From NCBI RefSeq assembly GCF_001648775.1, contig NZ_LVEJ01000028.1, positions 196,269 through 260,268 of the forward strand: a DNA stretch of 64,000 nt, in the 5' to 3' direction. Of the stretch, positions 45,272 to 53,159 are shown one piece after another. How positions within the stretch are numbered: the first letter of the stretch is position 1; each line of letters opens with the position of its first letter. Under the pieces are notes generated by a model that saw only the letters and a program-made list of their open reading frames with translations, made no database searches and was not told where the DNA came from. The stretch is from Pseudomonas fluorescens. Lineage in GTDB: Bacteria > Pseudomonadota > Gammaproteobacteria > Pseudomonadales > Pseudomonadaceae. A program made the position numbers and the translations under genes.

Positions 45272-46324
45272 ATGTACACCGCCATCGGCTATGCCGCCCA
45301 ATCGGCCACCACGCCCCTCGCCCCGATGAAATTCGAACGCCGCAGCCCGCGTGCCGACGACGTGGCGATCGAGATTCTCTACTGCGGCGTCTGCCACTCC
45401 GATATCCACCAGGCGCGCAACGAATGGGGTATCGCCGTTTACCCGTTGATGCCGGGCCACGAGATCGTCGGCAAAGTCACCGCGATCGGTGCGAATGTCA
45501 CTCAACACAAAGTAGGCGATCTGGTCGGCGTTGGCTGCATGGTCGACTCGTGCCGCACCTGCGAAGCGTGCCAGTCGAACCTTGAGCAATATTGCCTCGA
45601 AGGCCCGACCATGACTTACGCGACCCCGGATCGGGTCGATGGCAGCAACACCATGGGCGGTTATTCGGACAGCATCGTCGTCAGCGAGCACTTCGTGGTG
45701 CGCATCCCGGAGAAACTGGCTTTGGCCAGCGCTGCGCCAATCCTTTGCGCCGGCATCACCACCTACTCGCCGCTCAAGCACTACGGCGTCAAGGCCGGTG
45801 ACAAGGTCGGGATTCTCGGCATGGGCGGTCTGGGCCACATGGGCATCAAGTTCGCCAAGGCCATGGGCGCGGAAGTCACGCTGTTCACCCGCTCGGCGAG
45901 CAAGGCTGAAGAAGGTCGTCGTCAGGGCGCCGATCACGTGATCGTGTCCACCGATGCCGAACAAATGAAAGCCGCTGCCGGTTACTTCGACTTCCTGCTC
46001 GACACCATTCCGGTGCAGCACGATCTCAACCCGTACCTCGACACCCTGCGTTTCGACGGTGTGCACATTCTGGTCGGCCTGATCGAGCCGATTGATCCGC
46101 CGGTACACGCCGGCAAACTGGTGATGAGCCGTCGCGTGCTGGCCGGTTCGTTGATCGGTGGCGTCGCTGAGACCCAGGAAGTGCTGGATTTCTGCGCCGA
46201 GCACAACATCACCTGCGACATTGAAATGCTCGACATCCGCCAGATCAACGAGGCGTACGCCCGGATGATTGCCGGTGACGTGAAGTACCGCTTCGTCATC
46301 GACATGGCGACGCTCAAGGTTTAA
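45272..46324 (+). CDS. Zinc-dependent NAD(P) alcohol dehydrogenase (YahK/CAD-like)
   Basis: A 350-residue medium-chain dehydrogenase. Catalytic zinc ligands are C38 and the GHE histidine (62-64), with CGVCHSD around residue 38. A structural zinc site of four cysteines is in CMVDSCRTCEACQSNLEQYC. The cofactor fold reads GILGMGGLGHMG. Closest in style to cinnamyl-alcohol/YahK-like broad aldehyde reductases using NADPH. The ATG at 45272 has GAGG six bases upstream; an upstream in-frame ATG (45116) is not conserved-looking. Its stop overlaps the stop of the convergent IclR gene by 4 bp. Likely controlled by the divergent AraC regulator. Confidence 0.9.
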   Translation: MYTAIGYAAQSATTPLAPMKFERRSPRADDVAIEILYCGVCHSDIHQARNEWGIAVYPLMPGHEIVGKVTAIGANVTQHKVGDLVGVGCMVDSCRTCEACQSNLEQYCLEGPTMTYATPDRVDGSNTMGGYSDSIVVSEHFVVRIPEKLALASAAPILCAGITTYSPLKHYGVKAGDKVGILGMGGLGHMGIKFAKAMGAEVTLFTRSASKAEEGRRQGADHVIVSTDAEQMKAAAGYFDFLLDTIPVQHDLNPYLDTLRFDGVHILVGLIEPIDPPVHAGKLVMSRRVLAGSLIGGVAETQEVLDFCAEHNITCDIEMLDIRQINEAYARMIAGDVKYRFVIDMATLKV

Positions 46325-47124
46325 ACCTTCAGACCTAGCTCCGCCGAGAGCCGGGCTGTGACCCCTTTGATCAGGGGAATCAGCTCGGCCATTTTTTCCA
46401 GCGGCATGTACGGCACGGTGCTGGCGATACTGATTGCCGCGACAATGCCTTTGCTCGCATCGCGAATCGGCGCCGCCACACAGCGGATCGACGGTTCGTT
46501 GTCTTCCAGATCGAACGCGTAGCCACCGGCGACGTACTCGGTCATGCGCTGCTCAAGCTGTTCCCACGATTGCTGGGGATGCTGCGGCCAGAACTGACTT
46601 TTGCCACCCGCCGGCAGGCTGATGTCGTACAGCCGCTGCCAATCTTTCGGCGAATCATCGAGCATCAAAGCCTTGCCGATCCCGGTGCGTGCCAGCGGCA
46701 TGCGATGGCCGACCCGTGAGCGCATTTCCGGGCCATTGCGCCCCGGATTTTTCAGCAGATACAGCACCTCATCGCCTTCACGAATCCCTAAGTGCACGGT
46801 GTCGCCGGTCAATGCCGACAATTCGTCCAGATACGGCCCGGCCAGGGTCACCAGCGGCAATTCTTCGCGCGCCTGAAACCCTAGTTCGATCAGCTTCGGC
46901 CCGAGCAGGTAACCGACTTGCGGCACCACGCGCAGGTAGCGTTCATCGACCAGACAACTGGCCAGACGATGGGTGGTGCTGCGAGTGGTGCCGATCAGCC
47001 GGGCAATCTCCTTGAGATCGCGGGCGCCACTGGCCACCGCTTGCACTACACCCAGGCCGCGCAACAGTGTTTGCGTGCCGGTGGGCGCGGCGTCCTTGGT
47101 TTTTTCCGGAGCGTCTTCCTGCAT
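46321..47124 (-). CDS. IclR-family regulator of the galactonate cluster
   Basis: A 267-residue IclR protein. The N-terminal winged helix is at about 20-80 (GLGVVQAVASGARDLKEIARLIGTTRSTTHRLASCL). The C-terminal ligand domain (about 95-260) contains RTGIGKALML and CVAAPIRDASKGIVAAISIA. It lies 60 bp downstream of dgoT on the same strand, so it is probably the local D-galactonate regulator, taking the place of the FadR/GntR-type DgoR of enterobacteria. Ligand assignment is by context. It may be transcribed with the dgo genes or from its own promoter in the 60-bp gap. Confidence 0.85.
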   Translation of the reverse strand: MQEDAPEKTKDAAPTGTQTLLRGLGVVQAVASGARDLKEIARLIGTTRSTTHRLASCLVDERYLRVVPQVGYLLGPKLIELGFQAREELPLVTLAGPYLDELSALTGDTVHLGIREGDEVLYLLKNPGRNGPEMRSRVGHRMPLARTGIGKALMLDDSPKDWQRLYDISLPAGGKSQFWPQHPQQSWEQLEQRMTEYVAGGYAFDLEDNEPSIRCVAAPIRDASKGIVAAISIASTVPYMPLEKMAELIPLIKGVTARLSAELGLKV

Positions 47125-47184
47125 ATCCAGCCTTTACCGTTGAGCGAGGGAACGGGCGGCATTATGGTCGCCCGACGCAGACCA

Positions 47185-48495
47185 CTACAACTCGATACGC
47201 TCGACCTTGCCCACCAGCAGCACGTAGGACAAGGCGCCAATCAATGCGAGCACCGCGATATAGGTGATCGCCGGCGCGAACGAATCGCCGCTGGCGAGGA
47301 AGCCGATAACGATCGGCGTAGCAATCGCCGACAGGTTGCCGATGAAGTTGAACACCCCGCCGGTCAGCCCGAGCAAACGTGCCGGCGCCAAGGTCGACAC
47401 CAGCGACCAAGTGATCGAGGCCAGACCGTTGCCAAAGAACGCCAGCGCCAGAAAGGCAATCACCAGCGGCGTCGACTCAACAAAGTTGGCGCCGATGATC
47501 GAGGTGGAAATCAGCAAGCCGCCAATGATCGGCAACTTGCGCGCGAAACCCACGGTGTAGCCGCGATGAATCAGGAAGTCGGAAAAGAACCCCGAACACA
47601 GCACGCCGACGAATGCGGCGAGAAACGGTAGCGACGCCAGCAGGCCAGACTTGATGAAGTCCATGCCGCGATACTTCACCAGATAGGTCGGGAACCACGT
47701 CAGGAAAAACCACAGCGTCGAGTTCAGGCAGAACTGGCCGAGGTAGATGCCCCACAATTTGCGTTTGGTCAGCACGATGCCCAAGTCGGTCCAGCTGAAC
47801 TTGGCTTTGACCTTGGCCGACTCTTGCTGAATATCGACCAGACCACCGCCCTCACGGATCAGGTCGATTTCCGCCTCGTTGGCACCGTTGAAATCCCGTG
47901 GCTCGCGATACACCGCGTACCAGATCGCCGCCCAAATGATGCCGACGGCACCGGTCGCGACGAAGACCATGTGCCAGCCGAATTCGTGTTGCAGCCAGGC
48001 CAGCACCGGAGTGAGAAACGCCAGACCGACAAACTGCCCGGAGGTATAGAAACCGATGGCCGTGGCGCGTTCACGCTCGGGAAACCACGTCGTCACCACG
48101 CGACTGTTGATCGGATAGGCCGGTGCTTCCAGCGCACCGACCGCCATGCGCAGCACGAACAACGCGATGAAACTGGCCGCGAAACCGAGCATCACCGTGG
48201 CAATCGACCACAGCAGTAATGCGACGCTATAGAGAATACGCGGTGGCACGCGATCGACCAGCCAGCCGCCGGGGATCTGCATGGCGGCATAGGTCCAGCC
48301 AAACGCGGAAAAGATCAGACCGACGTGAATCGGATCGATGCCCAACTCACTGGTCAGCGCCGGCGCGGCAATCGACAGGTTGCTGCGGTCGAGGTAGTTG
48401 ATGACCACGGTGATGAACAGCAACACCATGATGAAAAACCGCTTGCGACTGGGCGTGACTAAAGACGCCTGCCCGGTGAGGGTTTGCGGTTGCAT
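47185..48495 (-). CDS. dgoT: MFS D-galactonate/sugar-acid transporter
   Basis: A 436-residue major facilitator with 12 predicted membrane helices. Its start FFIMVLLFITVVINYLDRSNLSIAAPAL, the loop WGWTYAAMQ-like segment (AFGWTYAAMQIPGGWLVDRVPPR) and YREPRDFNGANEAE fit the anion:cation symporter family (DgoT, GudP, ExuT). The gene is between dgoD and the IclR regulator, so galactonate uptake is the likely role. GAGG lies eight bases before the ATG. A REP pair lies between it and dgoD, which may give it a lower expression level than the enzymes. Confidence 0.85.
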   Translation of the reverse strand: MQPQTLTGQASLVTPSRKRFFIMVLLFITVVINYLDRSNLSIAAPALTSELGIDPIHVGLIFSAFGWTYAAMQIPGGWLVDRVPPRILYSVALLLWSIATVMLGFAASFIALFVLRMAVGALEAPAYPINSRVVTTWFPERERATAIGFYTSGQFVGLAFLTPVLAWLQHEFGWHMVFVATGAVGIIWAAIWYAVYREPRDFNGANEAEIDLIREGGGLVDIQQESAKVKAKFSWTDLGIVLTKRKLWGIYLGQFCLNSTLWFFLTWFPTYLVKYRGMDFIKSGLLASLPFLAAFVGVLCSGFFSDFLIHRGYTVGFARKLPIIGGLLISTSIIGANFVESTPLVIAFLALAFFGNGLASITWSLVSTLAPARLLGLTGGVFNFIGNLSAIATPIVIGFLASGDSFAPAITYIAVLALIGALSYVLLVGKVERIEL

Positions 48496-48550
48496 GGGGA
48501 GAGCCTCTTTTTATGTTTATTGAGGTCGGCCTGAGGCCTGCACTGCACTC

Positions 48551-48640
48551 TGTGGGAGCGAGCTTGCTCGCGAAGACGGCGGCACATCCGGCATCAATGT
48601 GACTGACCTGCCGCATTCGCGAGCAAGCTCGCTCCCACAG
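48551..48640. repeat. REP pair inside the galactonate operon
   Basis: Opposed copies (48551-48575 plus, 48615-48640 minus) in the 170-bp gap between dgoD and dgoT, both minus-strand genes. Confidence 0.92.
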
Positions 48641-48665
48641 GGGATTGTGGTGTGTCAGAGACAAA

Positions 48666-49814
48666 TCACCACTCGGCAAAGCTGCCATCGGCATGGCGCC
48701 AGATCGGATTACGCCAGCGATGGCCGACCGCCGCGCGCTCGATCACATATTCCTCGTTGATCTCGATACCCAAGCCCGGTCCGTTCGGAATCTTCACGAA
48801 CCCTTTGTCGTAATCGAACACCCGCGGATCCTTCACGTAATCGAGCAAGTCATTGCTCTCGTTGTAATGGATGCCCAGGCTCTGCTCCTGGATAAACGCG
48901 TTGTAACAAGCCGCGTCCAATTGCAAACACGCCGCCAGCGCAATTGGCCCCAGCGGGCAATGCAGCGCCAGCGCCACGTCGTAGGCTTCGGCCATGTTGG
49001 CGATCTTGCGGGTTTCGGTGATGCCGCCGGCGTGCGAGGCGTCCGGCTGGATGATGTCGACGTAACCTTCGCTCAACACGCGTTTAAAGTCCCAACGCGA
49101 AAACAAACGCTCGCCGAGGGCAATCGGCGTGCTGGTCAGCGGTGCCAGTTCTTTCAGGGCTTCGTAGTTTTCGCTGAGCACCGGCTCTTCGATAAACATC
49201 AGCTTGTACGGGTCGAGTTCCTTCATCAGCACTTTGGCCATCGGCTTGTGCACCCGCCCGTGGAAGTCGACGCCGATGCCGACGTTAGGCCCGACCGCGT
49301 CACGCACTGCGGCGACGTTGGCCAGCGCCAGATCGACTTTTTCGAAGGTGTCGAGGAATTGCAGTTCTTCGGTGCCGTTCATTTTCACCGCCGTGAAACC
49401 ACGGCTCACCGCCTCTTTCGCCGCACGCGCGGTGTCGGCCGGACGATCGCCGCCGATCCACGAATACACACGAATCTTGTCGCGCACCTGACCACCGAGC
49501 AGATCACTCACCGACACGCCGAGCGCCTTGCCCTTGATGTCCCACAGCGCCTGATCGATACCGGCCAGCGCACTCATGTGAATCGCGCCGCCACGGTAGA
49601 AACCGCCGCGATAGAGTACGGTCCAGATGTCTTCGATATTGCGTGGGTCTTTGCCGATCAGGTAGTCGGACAATTCTTCGACGGCAGCCGCCACAGTGTG
49701 CGCGCGGCCTTCGACCACAGGCTCGCCCCAACCGGTCACGCCCTCGTCGGTTTCGACCTTGAGGAAGCACCAGCGCGGCGGAACGATGAAGGTGGTGAGT
49801 TTGGTGATTTTCAT
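48666..49814 (-). CDS. dgoD: D-galactonate dehydratase
   Basis: A 382-residue enolase-superfamily enzyme that dehydrates D-galactonate to 2-dehydro-3-deoxy-D-galactonate. Metal ligands D183, E209 and E235 and the catalytic histidines H185 and H285 fall at exactly the positions known for E. coli galactonate dehydratase (VDFHG, FIEEP, LGERL, LHCPLG). The ATG at 49814 starts MKITKLTTF; the frame extends to 50315 antisense to dgoA and is rejected. It lies 62 bp after dgoA in the dgoK-A-D-T order. Confidence 0.95.
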   Translation of the reverse strand: MKITKLTTFIVPPRWCFLKVETDEGVTGWGEPVVEGRAHTVAAAVEELSDYLIGKDPRNIEDIWTVLYRGGFYRGGAIHMSALAGIDQALWDIKGKALGVSVSDLLGGQVRDKIRVYSWIGGDRPADTARAAKEAVSRGFTAVKMNGTEELQFLDTFEKVDLALANVAAVRDAVGPNVGIGVDFHGRVHKPMAKVLMKELDPYKLMFIEEPVLSENYEALKELAPLTSTPIALGERLFSRWDFKRVLSEGYVDIIQPDASHAGGITETRKIANMAEAYDVALALHCPLGPIALAACLQLDAACYNAFIQEQSLGIHYNESNDLLDYVKDPRVFDYDKGFVKIPNGPGLGIEINEEYVIERAAVGHRWRNPIWRHADGSFAEW

Positions 49815-49876
49815 CTCTGCTCTCTTCTTGTAAATGCAGCTCTTATTAGATGCAGCGCACGCAGCGCCAGAAAGTC

Positions 49877-50497
49877 TTAGCGAAGGGCCTTCCACGCGGC
49901 CACATAAGCCTTGGCATTCACCGCCACTTGCTCCGGCGTCATGCCCGGTTTGAACAGCCCGGAGCCGAGACCGAAACCTTTCACACCGGCGTCGATAAAC
50001 GCCTGCATGTTGTCCGGCGTGATGCCGCCAACCGGCGCCAGCACCGTCCCGGATGGCAACACCGCAAGCCAGGCTTTGACGACCGCCGGGCCCATCTGCT
50101 CGGCCGGGAACAGCTTGAGAATGTCCGCGCCCTCCGCCAGCGCCGCGAACGCTTCCGTTGGCGTGGCAACACCCGGCGACAGAAACAGCCCCGCCGCTTT
50201 CGCCGCGCGCAACACCTTGGCATCGCTGTGCGGCATGACGATCACTTGGCCGCCGGCCTCCTTCACCAACTCGACCTGCTCCGGCGTCAGCACCGTGCCG
50301 GCACCGATCAGGCAATCGGCGGGGAGAGCCTTACGCAGGATGCGGATACTTTCGTACGGCGAAGGGGAATTGAGCGGTACTTCGATGACGCGAAATCCGG
50401 CGGCATACAGGACTTCTCCGACAGCGCCAGCTTCCTGCGGATGCAGGCCACGCAGAATCGCGATCAGACCGTTTTGCGCCAATGCTTGCTTGAGCAT
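49877..50497 (-). CDS. dgoA: 2-dehydro-3-deoxy-6-phosphogalactonate aldolase
   Basis: A 206-residue KDPG/KDPGal-family aldolase that splits KDPGal into pyruvate and glyceraldehyde 3-phosphate. The Schiff-base lysine is K128 in ADILKLFPAEQ, the catalytic glutamate is E39 in RVIEVPLNSP, and the phosphate loop is PVGGITPDNM. Context (dgoK, dgoD) selects the galacto enzyme over the gluco (Eda) enzyme. GGAGG is six bases before the ATG. Its start lies 19 bp after dgoK. Confidence 0.93.
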   Translation of the reverse strand: MLKQALAQNGLIAILRGLHPQEAGAVGEVLYAAGFRVIEVPLNSPSPYESIRILRKALPADCLIGAGTVLTPEQVELVKEAGGQVIVMPHSDAKVLRAAKAAGLFLSPGVATPTEAFAALAEGADILKLFPAEQMGPAVVKAWLAVLPSGTVLAPVGGITPDNMQAFIDAGVKGFGLGSGLFKPGMTPEQVAVNAKAYVAAWKALR

Positions 50498-50516
50498 GTC
50501 AGGCCTCCAGTCAGGG

Positions 50517-51506
50517 TTAACGGGATGAGGAATCGATCAGTCCGGCGGCCAGCGCCAGTTGCCACAGACCACGCTCGGTGGCCTGTTCGGCCAGCGTCAC
50601 GTTGCTGAAGCCACAGGCGTCGAGGGCGCGGCTGTAGCGTGCACAGAGCTGCGCGTTGCCGATGAGGATGACCGAAGGGAGATTGCGGTTGTTGCGACGG
50701 CGCCGCTGAGCCGCAGCGAGCGCCGCCAGTTCATGGCCGATCATCAGGCCGGACAGATAATCCGCCTGCGCGGTCGGACTCAGTTCGCCGGTCAGGCCCA
50801 GAGTACGAGCGCTGAACAAAGTCGACAGCACGCCCAACTCACCGTCCGCCGACTGCGCAACCTGCACGCCGCGGTCAAACGCCTGAGCATCGAACGCCGC
50901 GCCTTGCTGTTGAGTGCGGCCAAGAATGCTGTGCTCGCTGAGCACAGCGAACACTTCGCCGGTCATGAAAGTATCGAAATGAGTGATGCAGCCGTCGACC
51001 ACCTCCACCCACTTGGAGTGACTGCCCGGCAGACCGATCAGCAGATCATTGCCCGCCTCGACCGGCAGACTCTGCAAAACGCCGAGGACCTGGGTTTCTT
51101 CGCCACGCATCACGTTCGGCAGGCGCGAGCGCTGAATCACGCCCGGCACGATATGCACCACGGTGCCGCGCAGACTGACAACTGTTTGTAGGGAGTTTCC
51201 GAGATTGGCGACGTTCGCCGGCGTCTCGCAGTAGGCCGCTTCACGCCAGCCCTGGGCACTGCCGACCATGCCGCAAGCGATCACTGGCAGATCCGGCTGG
51301 GCATCGAGCCAGTCGCCGCAGGCCTCGTCGAAAGCCAATTCAAAACCATCGGTGCATTCGCGACCGTTGATGATTCGCGGCGTCTTGGGCAACTGCATGA
51401 TCCCGGAGGACAGCGCGCGCTGCTCCAGTACCACGCCGCCCGCCGCGAGTTTGTAAGCACGTAATGAGGTCGTCCCCCAATCGAGCGCGATCAATTGCGC
51501 CAGCAT
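50517..51506 (-). CDS. dgoK: 2-dehydro-3-deoxygalactonokinase
   Basis: A 329-residue kinase that phosphorylates 2-dehydro-3-deoxy-D-galactonate, the step between DgoD and DgoA. It starts IALDWGTTSLRAYKL, the phosphate-1 motif of the ASKHA fold, and contains ACGMVGSAQGW and LIGLPGSHSKWVEV. It is the first gene of the operon, with AGGTGAAG as ribosome binding site and a promoter candidate (51545-51574) just upstream. Length is typical. Confidence 0.93.
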   Translation of the reverse strand: MLAQLIALDWGTTSLRAYKLAAGGVVLEQRALSSGIMQLPKTPRIINGRECTDGFELAFDEACGDWLDAQPDLPVIACGMVGSAQGWREAAYCETPANVANLGNSLQTVVSLRGTVVHIVPGVIQRSRLPNVMRGEETQVLGVLQSLPVEAGNDLLIGLPGSHSKWVEVVDGCITHFDTFMTGEVFAVLSEHSILGRTQQQGAAFDAQAFDRGVQVAQSADGELGVLSTLFSARTLGLTGELSPTAQADYLSGLMIGHELAALAAAQRRRRNNRNLPSVILIGNAQLCARYSRALDACGFSNVTLAEQATERGLWQLALAAGLIDSSSR

Positions 51507-51544
51507 CGCTTCACCTGTTTTGTTTTTGGCAGTGAGTGCGAAGG

Positions 51545-51589
51545 ACTATAGACCTCTCAGACGGAAAATCTCAATATGTAATTTTACAT
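51545..51589 (-). promoter_or_regulatory. dgo operon promoter and operator candidate
   Basis: On the minus strand, TTGAGA (51574-51569), an 18-bp spacer and TATAGT (51550-51545) make a sigma-70 promoter about 40 bp before dgoK. Directly upstream is a perfect inverted repeat ATGTAA-TT-TTACAT (51576-51589) that could bind the IclR regulator. The repeat overlaps the stop codon of the upstream lipoprotein gene. Confidence 0.6.
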
Positions 51590-52522
51590 CTCATATTGTG
51601 GGATGGTATCGGTCCATTTTGTCCAGCGCTGAACGACATCCAGATTGTTGTTGATCAGGATCCTCACTGTTTCGTACTCGCTGGATCCCACCTCATGTGT
51701 GTGGCCCTTGTCGTCAGTTATTCCAGGCTCCCGGCGTCCGTCAGCGCGAATAATGGTGTACGCCGCGAAGGGCGCCGGGTTTTCCTCTGAACCTGAAACA
51801 ACCTTCAGCTTCGTGTTGTTCGGTGCAAACGAGGCCAGCATGCCGGCATAGGGTACGTCGCTACAGAGTCCGAGGCTGTCAATCTGGTCATATCCCAGCG
51901 CCAGGTCATAGCGCCAGCGAACGATGCACACTGAGGCAAAAGGCAGCAACGACCTTGGTCGGTCGGACTGTTCAAGCGAAATACGCGCGGGCGCCACGCG
52001 AGGATTTTCTATCGCAGCAATGAACCGCGCCGTGGGCATGTACATGACTTTCGAGTAATACGCCACGAACGGGAACGCGGTGATCACCACCTTGCACGGA
52101 ATGTATTCCTGCGGATTGAGGATCTGCACCAACTCAACCGGTCTAATGTGATTACGGCCGTCATTGACGGCGTGATTCTCGACACTGATATTCGCGAACA
52201 TCTCATAGCGACGATCGCCTTCGATCAAGCGCATGCCGCTGACGATTCCCGATGCCTCCAGAACGATTTCATGTTCGATGGAAAAATCTGCGTCGCCATT
52301 CAACGAGCAATGGATCCACGTACCAATCTGACCTCGCCGACCATGATCCTCATACAGGTCAATGAGGTTTCGGTCGGAGGTGAAACGCAGGTCGTAAGCG
52401 GAAGATATCTGGTGATTGATCGAGACAAACTCAAGCCTTGCGGGTGGGACATTGAGGTGCAGGCAAGATGAACACAATAAAAAACCGGCAATCAATAAAA
52501 CCTTGTAGATGTTTCGATTCAT
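51584..52522 (-). CDS. Putative lipoprotein, long paralogue (immunity-like) with extra C-terminal domain
   Basis: A 312-residue protein of unknown family. The signal-peptide-like start MNRNIYKVLLIAGFLLCSSC suggests lipidation at C20, although the -3 residue is Cys instead of Leu. Residues 44-171 resemble the 166-residue neighbour: cysteines C72 and C143, DFSIEH at 79-84, GIV, and YxS..M.MP..F. A C-terminal extension (about 190-312) contains AAYTIIRADGRREPGITDDKGHTHEV, a turn-rich motif like those in tails of some type VI spike-associated proteins (from memory). AGGAGG precedes the ATG by ten bases. Base composition is AT-rich compared with its surroundings. Candidate immunity lipoprotein for the lipase at 53160. 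Confidence 0.6.
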   Translation of the reverse strand: MNRNIYKVLLIAGFLLCSSCLHLNVPPARLEFVSINHQISSAYDLRFTSDRNLIDLYEDHGRRGQIGTWIHCSLNGDADFSIEHEIVLEASGIVSGMRLIEGDRRYEMFANISVENHAVNDGRNHIRPVELVQILNPQEYIPCKVVITAFPFVAYYSKVMYMPTARFIAAIENPRVAPARISLEQSDRPRSLLPFASVCIVRWRYDLALGYDQIDSLGLCSDVPYAGMLASFAPNNTKLKVVSGSEENPAPFAAYTIIRADGRREPGITDDKGHTHEVGSSEYETVRILINNNLDVVQRWTKWTDTIPQYEM

Positions 52523-52655
52523 TAGCGGTGTTCCTCCTGAATCACACACGGTTGCAACTGTTGAAATGAATATTCAAGATCATCCGCCCAATATAAAGCT
52601 TGATCCCGGAACAATAATTCGGCTTATTTATCCAAAGCACAAAACAACTGACTCA

Positions 52656-53156
52656 TCACTCCAAGCCATCGAGTTCTTTTAAAAAATCTTCGGAAGGAAT
52701 ACGCATGAATTCCGAAAAGTAGGTTTTATATTTTGTTGTATGCACTCTGAATGTACACACAACGAAATCATTCGCCATTAAAGCTCCGCGCAACCCATTA
52801 CCATCAAGAATACGTTCCTTACCCTGCACTTCTCCGGTCTCTTTAAAAATAACTCTGGCGATATACTTTCCTTTCGACGGGTTTTCACTCACCTCAACGA
52901 TACCGTTGCCGTAGAGCTTCTGATAATGACCTATAGAAAAATCTAGATCAGGGCCCAAGGTGCAAACCAGTTCCTCGCCAATTTTAGACTGGAACAACCC
53001 CAACAAATCGGTATGACTTGAGAAACCGATGAAGAACGAACTTCCGCTCGAGCTAAGTGAAACCGCTCTGTAATCAAGAGCGGCAATTGGCCTGCCATGA
53101 TTCGAGGAACATGAGCAACAAAGCAATAGGGCAAGCGCCAACAAAAATCTATTCAA
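52656..53156 (-). CDS. Putative lipoprotein, short paralogue (candidate lipase immunity protein)
   Basis: A 166-residue protein. The start MNRFLLALALLLCCSCSS looks like a lipoprotein signal, with C16 the likely lipidated residue. Mature features are C65, DFSIGH (72-77), GIVEV, C134 and a final YFSEFMRIPSEDFLKEL, all shared in order with the 312-residue neighbour; the C65-C134 spacing (69) nearly equals C72-C143 (71) there. The gene starts with TTG at 53156, only 3 bases after the lipase stop, with AAGGGAG inside the lipase 3' end, so it is translationally coupled to the lipase. AT-rich. The role as a periplasmic inhibitor is inferred from this pairing. Confidence 0.65.
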   Translation of the reverse strand: MNRFLLALALLLCCSCSSNHGRPIAALDYRAVSLSSSGSSFFIGFSSHTDLLGLFQSKIGEELVCTLGPDLDFSIGHYQKLYGNGIVEVSENPSKGKYIARVIFKETGEVQGKERILDGNGLRGALMANDFVVCTFRVHTTKYKTYFSEFMRIPSEDFLKELDGLE

Positions 53157-53159
53157 AGT

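Noticed and set aside
50498..50516. Gap between dgoK and dgoA considered for a promoter
   Set aside because: Only 19 bp and filled by the dgoA ribosome binding site.
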